Source of the DNA: Ditibartonella apihabitans
Lineage (GTDB): Bacteria > Pseudomonadota > Alphaproteobacteria > Rhizobiales > Rhizobiaceae
Assembly (NCBI RefSeq): GCF_002007485.1
Contig: NZ_CP015820.1
Coordinates: forward strand, 1,426,001 to 1,490,000
DNA: 64,000 bases
Direction: 5' to 3'
In this document: in pieces, positions 50,164 to 59,748 of the stretch
How the letters are laid out: each line of letters begins with the position of its first letter
Position numbering within the stretch: the first letter of the stretch is position 1
Made by a program: the position numbers and the translations under genes
Notes under the pieces: generated by a model
What the model was told of the DNA's origin: nothing
Databases searched by the model: none
What the model saw: the letters and a program-made list of their open reading frames with translations, nothing else

Positions 50164-50811
50164 ATGATGAACAGATCACGCAAAGCAAATTTAAACGAAA
50201 TAGAAAAACTCGACAGAGAAATCGCTGATTGCCGGATATGTTATGACAAGCCGTTGTTCATGCCACGTCTGCCGCACGAACCTCGTCCTGTGGCCTATCT
50301 CTCGTCGACTGCCCGCATTGTGATAGCCGGTCAGGCGCCCGGAATGCGTGTCCATAACACGGGCATACCATTTAATGATCCTTCCGGCGGGCGTTTGCGT
50401 GAATGGCTTGGGGTTAATCGGGAATGCTTTTATGATAAAAGCAAATTCGCCATTATCCCCATGGGATTTTGTTTTCCCGGTTACAGCAAAACGAAAAGCG
50501 ACCTGCCTCCCCGCAAAGAATGTCGTTTGACCTGGCATGACCGGATTTTTGCGGCGATGCCACAAATCGAACTTGTTATCGCCATTGGCGGTTATGCCCA
50601 AAAATATCACATTCACAATCTTGATAAAAAATCTGTAACGGAAACCGTAAAAGATTGGAAAAATATTCTAACAATTCAACAAGCTAAAGGGTATCACGTT
50701 CTTCCTCTTCCCCACCCTTCGTGGCGAAATACTCATTGGATAAAAAACAATCCTTGGTTCGAAAGTGAATTACTACCAACACTCAAAAAACTGGTCGTAA
50801 GTTACATATGA
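50164..50811 (+). CDS. Uracil-DNA glycosylase superfamily protein
   Basis: About 215 residues of the uracil-DNA glycosylase superfamily (YqfB/UDG-like alphaproteobacterial branch). It has ARIVIAGQAPGMRVH (motif 1 region), GIPFNDPSGGRLREWLG, PMGFCFPG, and the late LPHPSWRNTHW with the histidine motif. Two cysteines in the early DCRICYDKP recall the iron-sulfur members, but the full four-cysteine set is not evident. Whether it removes uracil is not certain. Two adjacent ATGs (50164, 50167) are possible starts and neither has a strong site. Confidence 0.82.
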   Translation: MMNRSRKANLNEIEKLDREIADCRICYDKPLFMPRLPHEPRPVAYLSSTARIVIAGQAPGMRVHNTGIPFNDPSGGRLREWLGVNRECFYDKSKFAIIPMGFCFPGYSKTKSDLPPRKECRLTWHDRIFAAMPQIELVIAIGGYAQKYHIHNLDKKSVTETVKDWKNILTIQQAKGYHVLPLPHPSWRNTHWIKNNPWFESELLPTLKKLVVSYI

Positions 50812-50908
50812 TAAATTGTAGAATAATTTTATTTACTACTATTAAAAAGGTTTTGTTTTTTATATAAAGTGCTTGATGCTCAATGTATTAATTTTTTTGG
50901 ATATCACA

Positions 50909-51394
50909 ATGGATCGTCTTGATAGGAAAATTCTTCGTCTTTTGCAGGAGGACGCAACACTTGCGGTCGCTGATATCGCAAAAAAAGTGGGCCTTTCGAC
51001 AACACCTTGTTGGCGGCGCATTCAGAAATTGGAAGAAGATGGCGTTATTCAGCGCCGTGTTGCTATCCTTTCGCCAGAGAAGGTCAATACGCGGGTCACG
51101 GTGTTTGTATCGGTAAGAACCGGTGCTCATAACCATGAATGGTTAAAAAGATTTTCGGAAGTTGTTCACGCATTTCCCGAAGTTGTTGAGTTTTATCGTA
51201 TGAGTGGCGATGTCGATTACCTTTTGCGTGTTGTGGTACCGGACATTGCAGCCTATGATGTTTTTTACAAAAAACTGATCGCAAAAATCGACATCAGAGA
51301 TGTATCCTCTGCCTTTGCCATGGAACAGATAAAATATACAACAGAACTACCGCTTGATTACATGGTATTAGAGAAAGAAGTAAACCATCTTTAG
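50909..51394 (+). CDS. Lrp/AsnC family transcriptional regulator
   Basis: A 161-residue regulator. The N-terminal helix-turn-helix (MDRLDRKILRLLQEDATLAVADIAKKVGLS, TTPCWRRIQKLEEDGVI) is followed by the RAM ligand-binding domain (TVFVSVRTGAH, VVEFYRMSGDVDYLLRVVVPD). It is probably octameric or dimeric and amino-acid responsive. The start is the ATG at 50909; upstream codons lack family support. thiM starts two bases after its stop, so the two share a transcript. Confidence 0.92.
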   Translation: MDRLDRKILRLLQEDATLAVADIAKKVGLSTTPCWRRIQKLEEDGVIQRRVAILSPEKVNTRVTVFVSVRTGAHNHEWLKRFSEVVHAFPEVVEFYRMSGDVDYLLRVVVPDIAAYDVFYKKLIAKIDIRDVSSAFAMEQIKYTTELPLDYMVLEKEVNHL

Positions 51395-51396
51395 AA

Positions 51397-52221
51397 ATGT
51401 CCATTGAAATTGATAAGCGGCTTAGCCTTGATAATTTGAGGGCAAAACACCCTCTTATTCAATGTCTGACCAATGAAGTGGCAATGAATTTCTGCGCTAA
51501 TGTACTTAACGCATTGGGTGCCTCTCCGGTAATGTCATTTTCACCTGACGAAGCGGCCGAATTTGTGGATAACGCTAATGCGATAACCACAAATATCGGC
51601 ACATTGACACGTGAAAAATATGCCGGCATACGACTGGTTATGGAACGCGCAAAAGTACTGGGTAAGCCTGTTGTGTTCGACCCCGTAGCTCATTTTGCAA
51701 CGTCCTTCAGGAGAAATGCCACAAAACATCTTCTTGAATTGTCCCCGAAAGTGATAAGAGGCAATGCATCGGAAATTATCGCCTTCACTGCAAAAACCAG
51801 CGCACACGGTGTCGATAGCCATGCCGAAGGGGAAAGTCGCTTCAATGCAGCAATAGAAGCTGCAAAACAAACAAAAGCAGTCATTGCCATGTCTGGCAAA
51901 ACCGACTTTATAACAGATGGTAATGAGCACATATTAGTCGAAGGTGGACACAGTTTGATGTCCAAGGTTTCGGCTAGTGGATGTGCCCTTACCTGCGTAA
52001 CCGGTGCATTTACCGCGCTCGCGCCTGACCAAGCTCTAAAAGCCACAGTGAAAGCATTTGCAACCTTTTCGGCAGCCGGAGCAATTGCCGGTCATCAGGC
52101 GAAAGGCCCCGGTAGTTTTGTGCCCCTTTTCATTGATGCACTTGCCGAAATGGATGACCAAATCGTTGATAGATCTGTTTCAATCCGTCCTTGGCAAAAT
52201 GACGGGATAGCAGAAGATTAG
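51397..52221 (+). CDS. thiM: Hydroxyethylthiazole kinase
   Basis: Phosphorylates the thiazole alcohol for thiamine salvage. The 274 residues have the ribokinase-like fold: LIQCLTNEVAMNFCANVLNALGASPVMS, VVFDPVAHFATSFR and VIRGNASEI, plus the anion-hole motif SASGCALTCVTGAFTA with the catalytic Cys. No TPP riboswitch precedes it because it is tightly behind the Lrp gene. The stops of thiM and cobT face each other with two bases between. Confidence 0.94.
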   Translation: MSIEIDKRLSLDNLRAKHPLIQCLTNEVAMNFCANVLNALGASPVMSFSPDEAAEFVDNANAITTNIGTLTREKYAGIRLVMERAKVLGKPVVFDPVAHFATSFRRNATKHLLELSPKVIRGNASEIIAFTAKTSAHGVDSHAEGESRFNAAIEAAKQTKAVIAMSGKTDFITDGNEHILVEGGHSLMSKVSASGCALTCVTGAFTALAPDQALKATVKAFATFSAAGAIAGHQAKGPGSFVPLFIDALAEMDDQIVDRSVSIRPWQNDGIAED

Positions 52222-52223
52222 TA

Positions 52224-53233
52224 TCAGATTTTAATTCCGGCCTCATCAAAGGTTGCCATTTGCGAATGTGTGAGAACGGCTGCCTTGACAACACCCGCTG
52301 CAATTGCAGCACCTGTTCCCTCTCCCAATCTCATTCCGAGATCAAGGAGCGGTTTTTACCTATTTTATCTAACAGGCGGCGATGCGCCGGTTCTGCTGAA
52401 ACATGCCCTGCAATGCAGTGATCAAGAGCGTGCGGGTTGATCTTATGCAAAATTGCCGCCGCCGATGTGACAACAAAGCCATCAAGTATGACGGGAATTT
52501 TTTCCATGCGCGCGGCAAGAATAGCACCCATCATGGCTGCTATTTCACGACCGCCAAGACGACGCATAACTTCAAACGGATCGTCGAGATGATCCTTATG
52601 AAGTTCGACTGCCTTCTTCACCGCCGCAATCTTGCGCCGATAATAATCGCCCTTGGAACCCGTGCCCGGCCCTGTCCACTCTTCGGCCTTTCCGCCAAAG
52701 AGAGCCAGAGAAATTGCGGAAGCAATTGTTGTATTGCCAATTCCCATTTCGCCCAAACACAACAAATCGGTGCCACCGGCAATTGATTCCATGCCGAAAG
52801 CCATTGTTGCAGCAGCGCCGCGCATATCCATCGCAGCATCCTTGGTAATATCCATCGTCGGATAGTCCAGAGCAAGGTCGAAGATCTTCAGCCCAAGATC
52901 GTAGGCAATACATATCTGGTTAATAGCCGCGCCACCAGCAGCAAAATTTTCAACCATCTGCTGGGTAACAGCACGTGGCACAGGCGTAACATTTTCATCT
53001 GTCACACCATGGTTTCCGGCAAATACCGCAACCAGAGGCCGGGTAACAAGCGGCTTTTCCTTGCCTCTCCAACCCGCGTACCAAAGCGCAATATCCTCGA
53101 GCCTTCCCAAAGAACCTTCCGGCTTTGTAAGCTCCGACTGACGCTTTCTGGCCAACCTTATGGCGTTTTCATCGGGGTCAGGCAAACTGTTCAATAAAGC
53201 GCGAAAATCATCAAAAGGACTGGAAGCTGTCAC
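52224..53233 (-). pseudogene. cobT: Nicotinate-nucleotide:dimethylbenzimidazole phosphoribosyltransferase, late frameshift
   Basis: CobT activates dimethylbenzimidazole for the lower ligand of cobalamin. The main frame is normal (TKPEGSLGRLEDIALWYAG, FAGNHGVTDENVTPVP, LGEMGIGNTTIASA, GGREIAAMMGA) up to LLDKIGK. It then leaves the family at a run of five A on the minus strand (52353-52357). One more A restores [20 protein letters not shown] and the real end at 52224-52226. Without it the RLGEGTGA segment, which carries the catalytic Glu (Glu317 in Salmonella CobT), is lost. The start is taken as the GTG at 53231-53233, behind AGG; a TTG at 53248 is less likely. The restored length is 336 residues. 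Confidence 0.88.
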
Positions 53234-53328
53234 AAAAACACCTGTCAAACAAAAAAGAACAAATAGAATCTCATTAACGACTGTTCTATAAGCAATTTGA
53301 AATCACTTTAACAGGAGTAACAGAAAAC

Positions 53329-54097
53329 TTGTGCGATTTTCTTGGCCCATTAATGCGTTCATTAGGCTTTCTTACCCGCTTGCCTATAAATAGCCATTGG
53401 TTTTCGCCCGATCACAAGATTTCTGAAGATGCCCATTTTTTCCCCATTGCGGGCCTGATTATCGGCTTCATTTCTTCATTGTGTCTCGCTTTGGTCCACT
53501 TGGCGGGGTTTAATGAATGGATTTCTGCGACATTATCCGTGCTGCTCACAATTATCATAACCGGCGCACTTCATGAAGACGGGCTTGCAGATGTGGGAGA
53601 TGCCTTTTCGTAGCAAAAAAACCAGAAGAACGCCTGAAAATAATGAAGGATTCACGTATCGGAACCTACGGAACAGTGGCTTTATTATTTTTCATCCTGT
53701 TGAGAATAGAACTTATTTCGTCAATTTTGGTCAATCTTGGCCTTTATGCAGCGTTCATTGCTCTTATGGTCACCGAAGCGATAAGCCGTGGCGGAATGGT
53801 ATGGTTCTGGACAAGACTTCCTCTTGCCCGCAAGAATGGTACTGCAGCCGCTGCCGGAGAACCTTCGCCTGTTACATTACGTAAAACATTGACGATTACA
53901 GCAATCATTTTCTTGTCGCTGGTCTATTTTCGTTCGGACTTGTTTGGATGATCGTCTCTATTGTCGTTCTATGCTTGTTTGTTTACGTTTTTTCCTTAGA
54001 GTGTCTCAAGCGTATTGGTGGTTATACCGGTGACACGCTCGGAGCAATCGAACAATGTCTTGCCATTATTTTATTGGCCACAATAAATCTTTTCTAA
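53329..54097 (+). pseudogene. cobS: Adenosylcobinamide-GDP ribazoletransferase (cobalamin synthase), two frameshifts
   Basis: CobS is the membrane enzyme joining adenosylcobinamide-GDP and alpha-ribazole, the last step of cobalamin assembly. Three frames carry successive parts: RSLGFLTRLPINSHW to ALHEDGLADVGDAF; then KKPEERLKIMKDSRIGTYG to TLTITAII; then GLFSFGLVW to ECLKRIGGYTGDTLGA and the stop at 54095-54097. Each junction is fixed by one extra T in a four-T run (53605-53608 and 53908-53911). The restored protein has about 256 residues, the family length. The start is a TTG at 53329 after AGGAG, or ATG 53353. It is divergent from cobT. Confidence 0.88.
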
Positions 54098-54136
54098 CGA
54101 CTGTCACTATTCATTATTGACGAGAGAGAACAGGTC

Positions 54137-54826
54137 ATGAAACCACTCTGGTTTATTATCTCTGCTGCTGCCTTGATTGTCATTCTTATATTGGCATTCG
54201 CCGATTTACAAACTGCCGCAACCGACAAGATTGCCTATTTGGGTTATTATGGAATTTGGGGCCTTGCAGCAACGTCGGCATTACTCGGTTCAAAGATCAA
54301 ATTGAGCGATGCACTGCGAAATATCGCAATTTGGTGTGTTATCATTTTTGCACTTATGAGCGTTTACAGTGTGCGATACGAATTGCAGGATATAGCACAT
54401 CGACTAACAGCCGGAATCATTCCGGGAAGCCCTCTTACCCGTTACAATGAAAATGGCAAAACGGTAACTCTTGAACGCTCGGCAAATGGTCACTTCCGCA
54501 CGCGTGCTTCAATTAATGGAACAAATTTGTACTTTACCATCGATACCGGCGCTTCCGCAGTGGTTCTTACCTATGACGATGCCCTTGCAGCCAATATTGA
54601 TGTCAACAAACTGGGATTTAATTATTCGGTCGAAACAGCAAACGGGAGTACAAATGCCGCCGCTGTCATTATTGATCATATGAAAATCGGTGATATCGAG
54701 CGTGATAATGTTCGCGCTCTTGTCAGCCAACCTGGCGCCCTGTCCGAAAGTTTGCTGGGAATGAGCTTTCTTAACCGCCTTTCGGGCTATTCAGTGCGTG
54801 GCGACCGGCTCATTCTTGCTGATTGA
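54137..54826 (+). CDS. TIGR02281 family retropepsin-like aspartic protease, membrane-anchored
   Basis: A 229-residue protein with three predicted N-terminal helices (LWFIISAAALIVILILAF, LGYYGIWGLAATSALLG, IAIWCVIIFALMSVY) and a C-terminal clan AA aspartic-protease domain. The active-site triad is FTIDTGAS (Asp136). One such domain per chain implies a dimer. The family is alphaproteobacterial and its substrate is unknown. The domain would face the periplasm or cytosol depending on topology, which I cannot settle. It follows cobS by 39 bases. Confidence 0.9.
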   Translation: MKPLWFIISAAALIVILILAFADLQTAATDKIAYLGYYGIWGLAATSALLGSKIKLSDALRNIAIWCVIIFALMSVYSVRYELQDIAHRLTAGIIPGSPLTRYNENGKTVTLERSANGHFRTRASINGTNLYFTIDTGASAVVLTYDDALAANIDVNKLGFNYSVETANGSTNAAAVIIDHMKIGDIERDNVRALVSQPGALSESLLGMSFLNRLSGYSVRGDRLILAD

Positions 54827-54896
54827 TAATTACGAAGAACCGACCATGATGAGCCAACAACATCCATAACTCTTAATGGGGTGTTCCTCTAGCAAT

Positions 54897-55886
54897 CTAC
54901 TCGATATAGGAAAAAGCCTTACGCAAAATCGAGGAATTCGCGTCCTGACCAGTAGCTTCAGTAGAAAGGATTTGACGCCATTTTTTTGCACCTTTACGAC
55001 CGGAAAAGAGGCCTATCATATGACGCGTAACATGTGAAAGCCTGCCACCGCCTTTAATATGGCGATCGGCATATTCGCACATTGCCTCAATGATCGAACT
55101 TTCCGCCAATGGTGCCCGATCGTCATGATAGATTTTGTTGTCAACCTCGCAAAGAATAGAAGGATTGTGATAGATAGAACGCCCGAGCATTGCTCCGTCA
55201 ACATGGTTCAAATGACCTACAGCTTCATCTATTGATTGAATACCGCCATTTATCCCTATGAAATGACTCTGGTTTTCCCTCTTCAGATCATAGACACGCT
55301 GATAATCGAGCGGGGGAACATCACGATTTTCTTTCGGACTTAAACCTTTAAGCCACGCCTTTCGCGCGTGCACCCACAAGGCATCGGCTCCACTCTGCCA
55401 CACAGCTTTACTCAAATCATCAAGTGCCGGAAGGACATCCTGTTCGTCGACACCGATACGACATTTGACTGTCACCGGAATAGAAACACCAGATTTCATC
55501 TTTTCAACAATGTTTCCGACGAGATCGGGTTGTACCATAAGACAAGCACCGAACGCACCCGATTGCACCCTATCCGAGGGGCAACCAACATTGAGATTTA
55601 TTTCATCATAACCGAAATCTTCACCAATTTTCGAAGCTTCCGCGAGTTTGTCCGGCAAGGAACCTCCCAATTGCAAGGCCACCGGATGTTCACATGCGTC
55701 AAACTTCAAAAGCCGCTCTCTATCACCGAAAATTGCAGCGTCAGCGACCACCATTTCCGTATAAAGCAATGAGTGCTTCGTCAACAAGCGGTGGAAATAG
55801 CGGCAATGCCGGTCAGTCCAATCGAGCATCGGCGCAATTGCAAATTTCGGTTTTTCTGCTCCGTCATAAATTGACATATTATCCAA
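54897..55886 (-). CDS. dusA: tRNA-dihydrouridine(20/20a) synthase DusA
   Basis: A flavin-dependent enzyme that reduces uridine 20 and 20a in tRNA. The 329 residues have the start IAPMLDWTDRHCRYFHR, the catalytic-Cys motif NLNVGCPSDRVQSGAFGACLM, WVHARKAWLKGLSPKENR (typical of DusA), GINGGI and the phosphate-binding GAMLGRSIYHNP. The gene is complete and lies downstream of the aminotransferase gene on the minus strand. Confidence 0.95.
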   Translation of the reverse strand: MDNMSIYDGAEKPKFAIAPMLDWTDRHCRYFHRLLTKHSLLYTEMVVADAAIFGDRERLLKFDACEHPVALQLGGSLPDKLAEASKIGEDFGYDEINLNVGCPSDRVQSGAFGACLMVQPDLVGNIVEKMKSGVSIPVTVKCRIGVDEQDVLPALDDLSKAVWQSGADALWVHARKAWLKGLSPKENRDVPPLDYQRVYDLKRENQSHFIGINGGIQSIDEAVGHLNHVDGAMLGRSIYHNPSILCEVDNKIYHDDRAPLAESSIIEAMCEYADRHIKGGGRLSHVTRHMIGLFSGRKGAKKWRQILSTEATGQDANSSILRKAFSYIE

Positions 55887-55914
55887 CGTTCCGCTTTGAT
55901 TTTGTCGATATTGA

Positions 55915-57060
55915 TTAAAGCAGCCAGTTTTTGAGGCGCTTCAATGCTTCGTCAATTTCGGCAGGCGAACCGGCATAGGAAAAGCGCATTGTGCGTTTTC
56001 CTTCCACAGTATCGAAGTCCACGCCGGGAGTTGCCGCTACATTGGTTTCATCAAGCATTTTCCGGGCAAATTCTGTACTATCATTGCTATATTTTGATAC
56101 ATCACAATAAGCATAAAATGCTCCGTCCATGGGCGCCAGTAATTTGAGCCCTAATAAAGGTAGTCCATTTTTCAAATGTTCCCGATTAATACGATAGCTA
56201 TCTTTTATCTTTTCCAGATCGGCTGTTGCGTCGAACGCCGCGATGGCAGCTATTTGAGAAAGTTCGGGAGCCGATATATAGAGATTTTGGGAAATCCGCT
56301 CGACTGTTCTTACTGCATTTTCGGGTAATACCATCCAACCGATACGCCAACCTGTCATACAATAATATTTGGAAAACGAGTTAATAACGGTTACCTCGTC
56401 ACTGAAAGACAATGCTGTAACATCGGGACCGGTAAAGTTCAGCCGGTGATAAATTTCATCGGCAATCACTGTAATATTGTGCGTTTTACAAAATTGTATG
56501 ATATTTTTGAGGTCATCCGGTTTCATAGATGCGCCTGTTGGATTGCTCGGAGAGGCGAACAAAATACCTTTAAGCGGCGTATGTGCATGCACCTCTTCAA
56601 GTTTTTCTACGTCGATCAAACCGTTTCCATTTGTGTCGATCTCGACGACCTGAAGCCCGAGCGCCTTCATAATATGACGATAAGCGGGATAACCGGGCCG
56701 CGTTATTGCGACTCGCTCTCCAACATCGAAAAATGTCAAAAAGGCCAGATTGAATGCGGCGGATGACCCTGTCGTAACAGCTACCCGCTCAGGCGATATG
56801 GAAAGGTGATGATATTCATCGTAATAGGCGGCAATTTTTTCACGTAAACGTGCAAGCCCTAACGAATCGGTATATCCGATATGGCCATCTTTGAGCGCGC
56901 GTTTGGCAGCTTCTCTGACGATCATCGGACAAGATGCAGCGGGCTGACCTATTGCCATGGAAATAACAGGATCACCGTCTTTCAGCTTTTTATTGGCGGC
57001 GGCAAGCACGTCCATTGCAAAAAAGGGATCGACATCACTTCTTTTCGATAGACAAATCAT
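55915..57060 (-). CDS. PLP-dependent aminotransferase, class I/II
   Basis: A 381-residue fold-type I aminotransferase. It has the substrate-binding start AIGQPAASCP, the cofactor loop TTGSSAAFNLAF, ASPSNPTGA with the conserved Asn, VIADEIYH with the cofactor Asp, and Lys230 in SFSKYYCMTGWRIGW as the Schiff-base lysine. The closing MRFSYAGS has the carboxylate Arg. The substrate is not determined. The start is the ATG at 57058-57060 behind GGAGACC; a GTG four codons up overlaps that site. Confidence 0.9.
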   Translation of the reverse strand: MICLSKRSDVDPFFAMDVLAAANKKLKDGDPVISMAIGQPAASCPMIVREAAKRALKDGHIGYTDSLGLARLREKIAAYYDEYHHLSISPERVAVTTGSSAAFNLAFLTFFDVGERVAITRPGYPAYRHIMKALGLQVVEIDTNGNGLIDVEKLEEVHAHTPLKGILFASPSNPTGASMKPDDLKNIIQFCKTHNITVIADEIYHRLNFTGPDVTALSFSDEVTVINSFSKYYCMTGWRIGWMVLPENAVRTVERISQNLYISAPELSQIAAIAAFDATADLEKIKDSYRINREHLKNGLPLLGLKLLAPMDGAFYAYCDVSKYSNDSTEFARKMLDETNVAATPGVDFDTVEGKRTMRFSYAGSPAEIDEALKRLKNWLL

Positions 57061-57180
57061 ACTGGTCTCCACATAAAAAAACGTATAAATTCAAATCATG
57101 TGCCGCACAAAAGCCTGAAAGCCATGGCTAAAACGATGAAAAACCATGTATCTCTGCTCGAAGCACTCCGGGGAGTATCT

Positions 57181-58596
57181 ATGAAGATAGAGTTGCAGAC
57201 TTCAAGACAAAAATTGTTGTCTTTTATAAAACGATCAATAACTCTCTTGGCCCATTTCGGTCTCGCTGCCATATTGGTTCTTGCACCATCTATGAATGTT
57301 GCGCAAGCTCAATCCCAGTCTGTTCCAATTATCCGTGACGCCGAAATCGAACAATTATTATACGATTATACAACGCCGATTTTTAAAGCTGCGGGCATAA
57401 AGAACAAGATACAAATTATTATCGTCAATGACCAAAGTTTCAACGCCTTTGTTGATGGTCAACGTATGTTCGTCAACATCGGTGCGTTAATGCAAGCCGA
57501 AACTCCTAACGAAATTATCGGCGTTATAGCACACGAAACAGGACACTTGGCAAATGGGCACCAGCAACGTTTGCGCGAACAAATAAAGCGTGCTCAAACC
57601 ATGGCTGTTATTGGTATGTTGTTAGGAATTGGGGCTGGCGTTGCCGGCGCCACCACCGGAAATTCAGCGGCAGCCGGAGCTGGTGGGGGAATAGCTGCCG
57701 GAAGTAACGAAATAGCAATGCGTACTCTTCTCAATTATCAACGCAGTGAAGAGGCGGCAGCCGATAGAGCGGCAGTTAATTACCTTAATGCAACCGGCCA
57801 GTCGACGAAAGGAATGTTGATAACATTCGAGCGTTTTTCCAGTGCACTCGCTCTTTCCGGTGCAAAAGTTGACCCCTATAGAGTGAGCCACCCGTTACCC
57901 CGCGAACGTATTGCAGCTCTGGAAACATTAGCCAAACAGAGCCCTTACTATGACAAGAAAGACTCGCCCGAGTTACAACTGCGTCACGACATGGCTCGGG
58001 CAAAAATAGCGGCATATACCGATCATTTCACGGAGCTGCGCCGCATGTTCAAAGACAATCCGCGCGGGCTTCCTGCCCGTTACGGCGAAGCAATATTGGC
58101 TGTCGAGAGCGGTTCCCCGAAAAATGCGGTTGAAAAAGTAAAAGACCTTATAAAAGACGAACCGAAAAATCCCTATTTTCTCGAATTGTTGGGAGACGCT
58201 CTCATTAAAGCGAATGACCCTGCCGGCGCTGCTAACGCTTATAAACGTTCGGCAGAGCTTGACCCGCGCGGTTCCAGTCTTTTGCGTGTAAGCTATGGCC
58301 ATGCATTACTATTAACAAATGACCCCAAAAACGTTCCGCTCGCTATAACTGAAATACGTGCCGGAATCGCCAAAGAGCCAGAATTTGCTGCCGGCTATGG
58401 CTATCTTGCACTCGCTTACGGAAGAAGCGGACAAGTCGCACTTGCCGATCTTGCAACAGCCGACATGCATTATTATAGTGGCAATCGTATGCAGGCACGC
58501 ATTTTTGCAACGCGCGCCCAACAGAAGCTTGCACGCGGGTCGGCCGAGTGGTTGCGCGCCCAAGATATTCTCAATACAACCCAACTAAAAAAATAA
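57181..58596 (+). CDS. M48 family metalloprotease with TPR region (BepA-like)
   Basis: A 471-residue exported protein with a signal peptide (HFGLAAILVLAPSMNVAQAQ core) and a zinc protease domain with HETGH (residues 118-122). The third ligand Glu lies in RSEEAAADRAAVNYL, and a glycine/alanine-rich stretch lies between. A C-terminal helical tetratricopeptide-like part holds YLALAYGRSGQVALADLATAD. BepA in E. coli degrades misassembled outer-membrane proteins, and a similar periplasmic quality-control role is likely. The start is the ATG at 57181 behind GGGGAG; an ATG at 57124 and others upstream are rejected. A DsbA-like gene follows. Confidence 0.92.
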   Translation: MKIELQTSRQKLLSFIKRSITLLAHFGLAAILVLAPSMNVAQAQSQSVPIIRDAEIEQLLYDYTTPIFKAAGIKNKIQIIIVNDQSFNAFVDGQRMFVNIGALMQAETPNEIIGVIAHETGHLANGHQQRLREQIKRAQTMAVIGMLLGIGAGVAGATTGNSAAAGAGGGIAAGSNEIAMRTLLNYQRSEEAAADRAAVNYLNATGQSTKGMLITFERFSSALALSGAKVDPYRVSHPLPRERIAALETLAKQSPYYDKKDSPELQLRHDMARAKIAAYTDHFTELRRMFKDNPRGLPARYGEAILAVESGSPKNAVEKVKDLIKDEPKNPYFLELLGDALIKANDPAGAANAYKRSAELDPRGSSLLRVSYGHALLLTNDPKNVPLAITEIRAGIAKEPEFAAGYGYLALAYGRSGQVALADLATADMHYYSGNRMQARIFATRAQQKLARGSAEWLRAQDILNTTQLKK

Positions 58597-58635
58597 CACG
58601 CAATTACCTGAGTTTTGAATAAAGCGAGCCAATCA

Positions 58636-59490
58636 ATGCAATATTTTATGCCCTCATTCATAAACAAACGTTTTTTGTTCACGGGAGTGATGGGGATTTT
58701 CTTATCAGCTGCCTCTCTGGATAAAGGGGCTTTGGCTGTTGAAGCAAATAGCAATACAACCGATCAAATAAAAAATGCACTTCTCACCGATCCGAATTTT
58801 ATCACTGCATTGGCGGACGCGGTTAAAAAACAGACTTCAGACGATCATATTCGCGAGGTTGTTAAGGACTATCTCGTAAAAAATCCGGAAGTCATGCTCG
58901 AAGTACAGGAAGCGCTCAATAACAAAATCGAGCAAAAGACCACCCAAAATCGTTCTTCGACAATAGCCGAGATGAAAGACGAGATTTTCAATTCTTCGGA
59001 TGATGGTATCTTGGGAAACCCGAAAGGCAAAATATCATTAGTAGAATTCTTCGATTATAATTGCGGTTACTGTAAAAAGTCCTATCCCGATATTCAGGCT
59101 CTTATAAAGGGTGACCCCGATTTACGTGTCGTGCTCAAGGATTTTCCTGTTTTAGGTGATGATTCGGTTAAAGCGCATATTGTTGCACGTGCCTTTATGA
59201 AACTGATGCCTATGAAATTTGCGGCTTTTCATAGTCAAATGATGACAAGCGAGGGACGTGCAAATGAGGAAAAGGCCATAAAAATAGCTGTAAAACTTGG
59301 TATTGATGAGAACCAATTACGTCAAACTATGAAGGATCCGGATATACAGCAAGTTTTTATGAAAAACGGCAAACTTGCTTACTTGCTCGATATCAACGGC
59401 ACACCGAGCTATATTTTAGGAAATGAAGTTCTTGTCGGTGCCGTAGGAGAAAACATTCTGAAAAAGAAAATTACATTGCTAGAACAATAA
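58636..59490 (+). CDS. DsbA family thiol:disulfide interchange protein
   Basis: About 284 residues. A signal peptide (KRFLFTGVMGIFLSAASLDKGALA) is followed by a helical N-extension of about 80 residues (VKDYLVKNPEVMLEVQEALN), as in the Com1/ScsC-like DsbA group. The thioredoxin-like domain then has FFDYNCGYCKKSYPD (CGYC at 143-146) and the cis-proline loop NGTPSYILG. The N-extension suggests oligomerisation and possibly isomerase activity. The start is taken at ATG 58636; 58648 is possible. It acts in the periplasm, next to the M48 protease gene. Confidence 0.9.
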   Translation: MQYFMPSFINKRFLFTGVMGIFLSAASLDKGALAVEANSNTTDQIKNALLTDPNFITALADAVKKQTSDDHIREVVKDYLVKNPEVMLEVQEALNNKIEQKTTQNRSSTIAEMKDEIFNSSDDGILGNPKGKISLVEFFDYNCGYCKKSYPDIQALIKGDPDLRVVLKDFPVLGDDSVKAHIVARAFMKLMPMKFAAFHSQMMTSEGRANEEKAIKIAVKLGIDENQLRQTMKDPDIQQVFMKNGKLAYLLDINGTPSYILGNEVLVGAVGENILKKKITLLEQ

Positions 59491-59748
59491 TTTTTTCTGT
59501 AATGTCACGCAAGATTAAACTTTTGTTGACGCTGTGTTTGAGTTGAGGAATTTGCACTTTCGCTTTTTTCTCAACATGCTTATAAGCGTTTTATGTGTCA
59601 AGCTGTTGCTAAAAATGCTACAGCTTCATGATAGAAAGTTTTATCTGCCTGGCATGGTTATTGCGCCAGCGGAAGGCAACCGGATTGAAATTCTGTCCGG
59701 TCATAGAAGTTTGAAAGCGGTCACGACGATCGAGGAGTAAAGAAAGAG

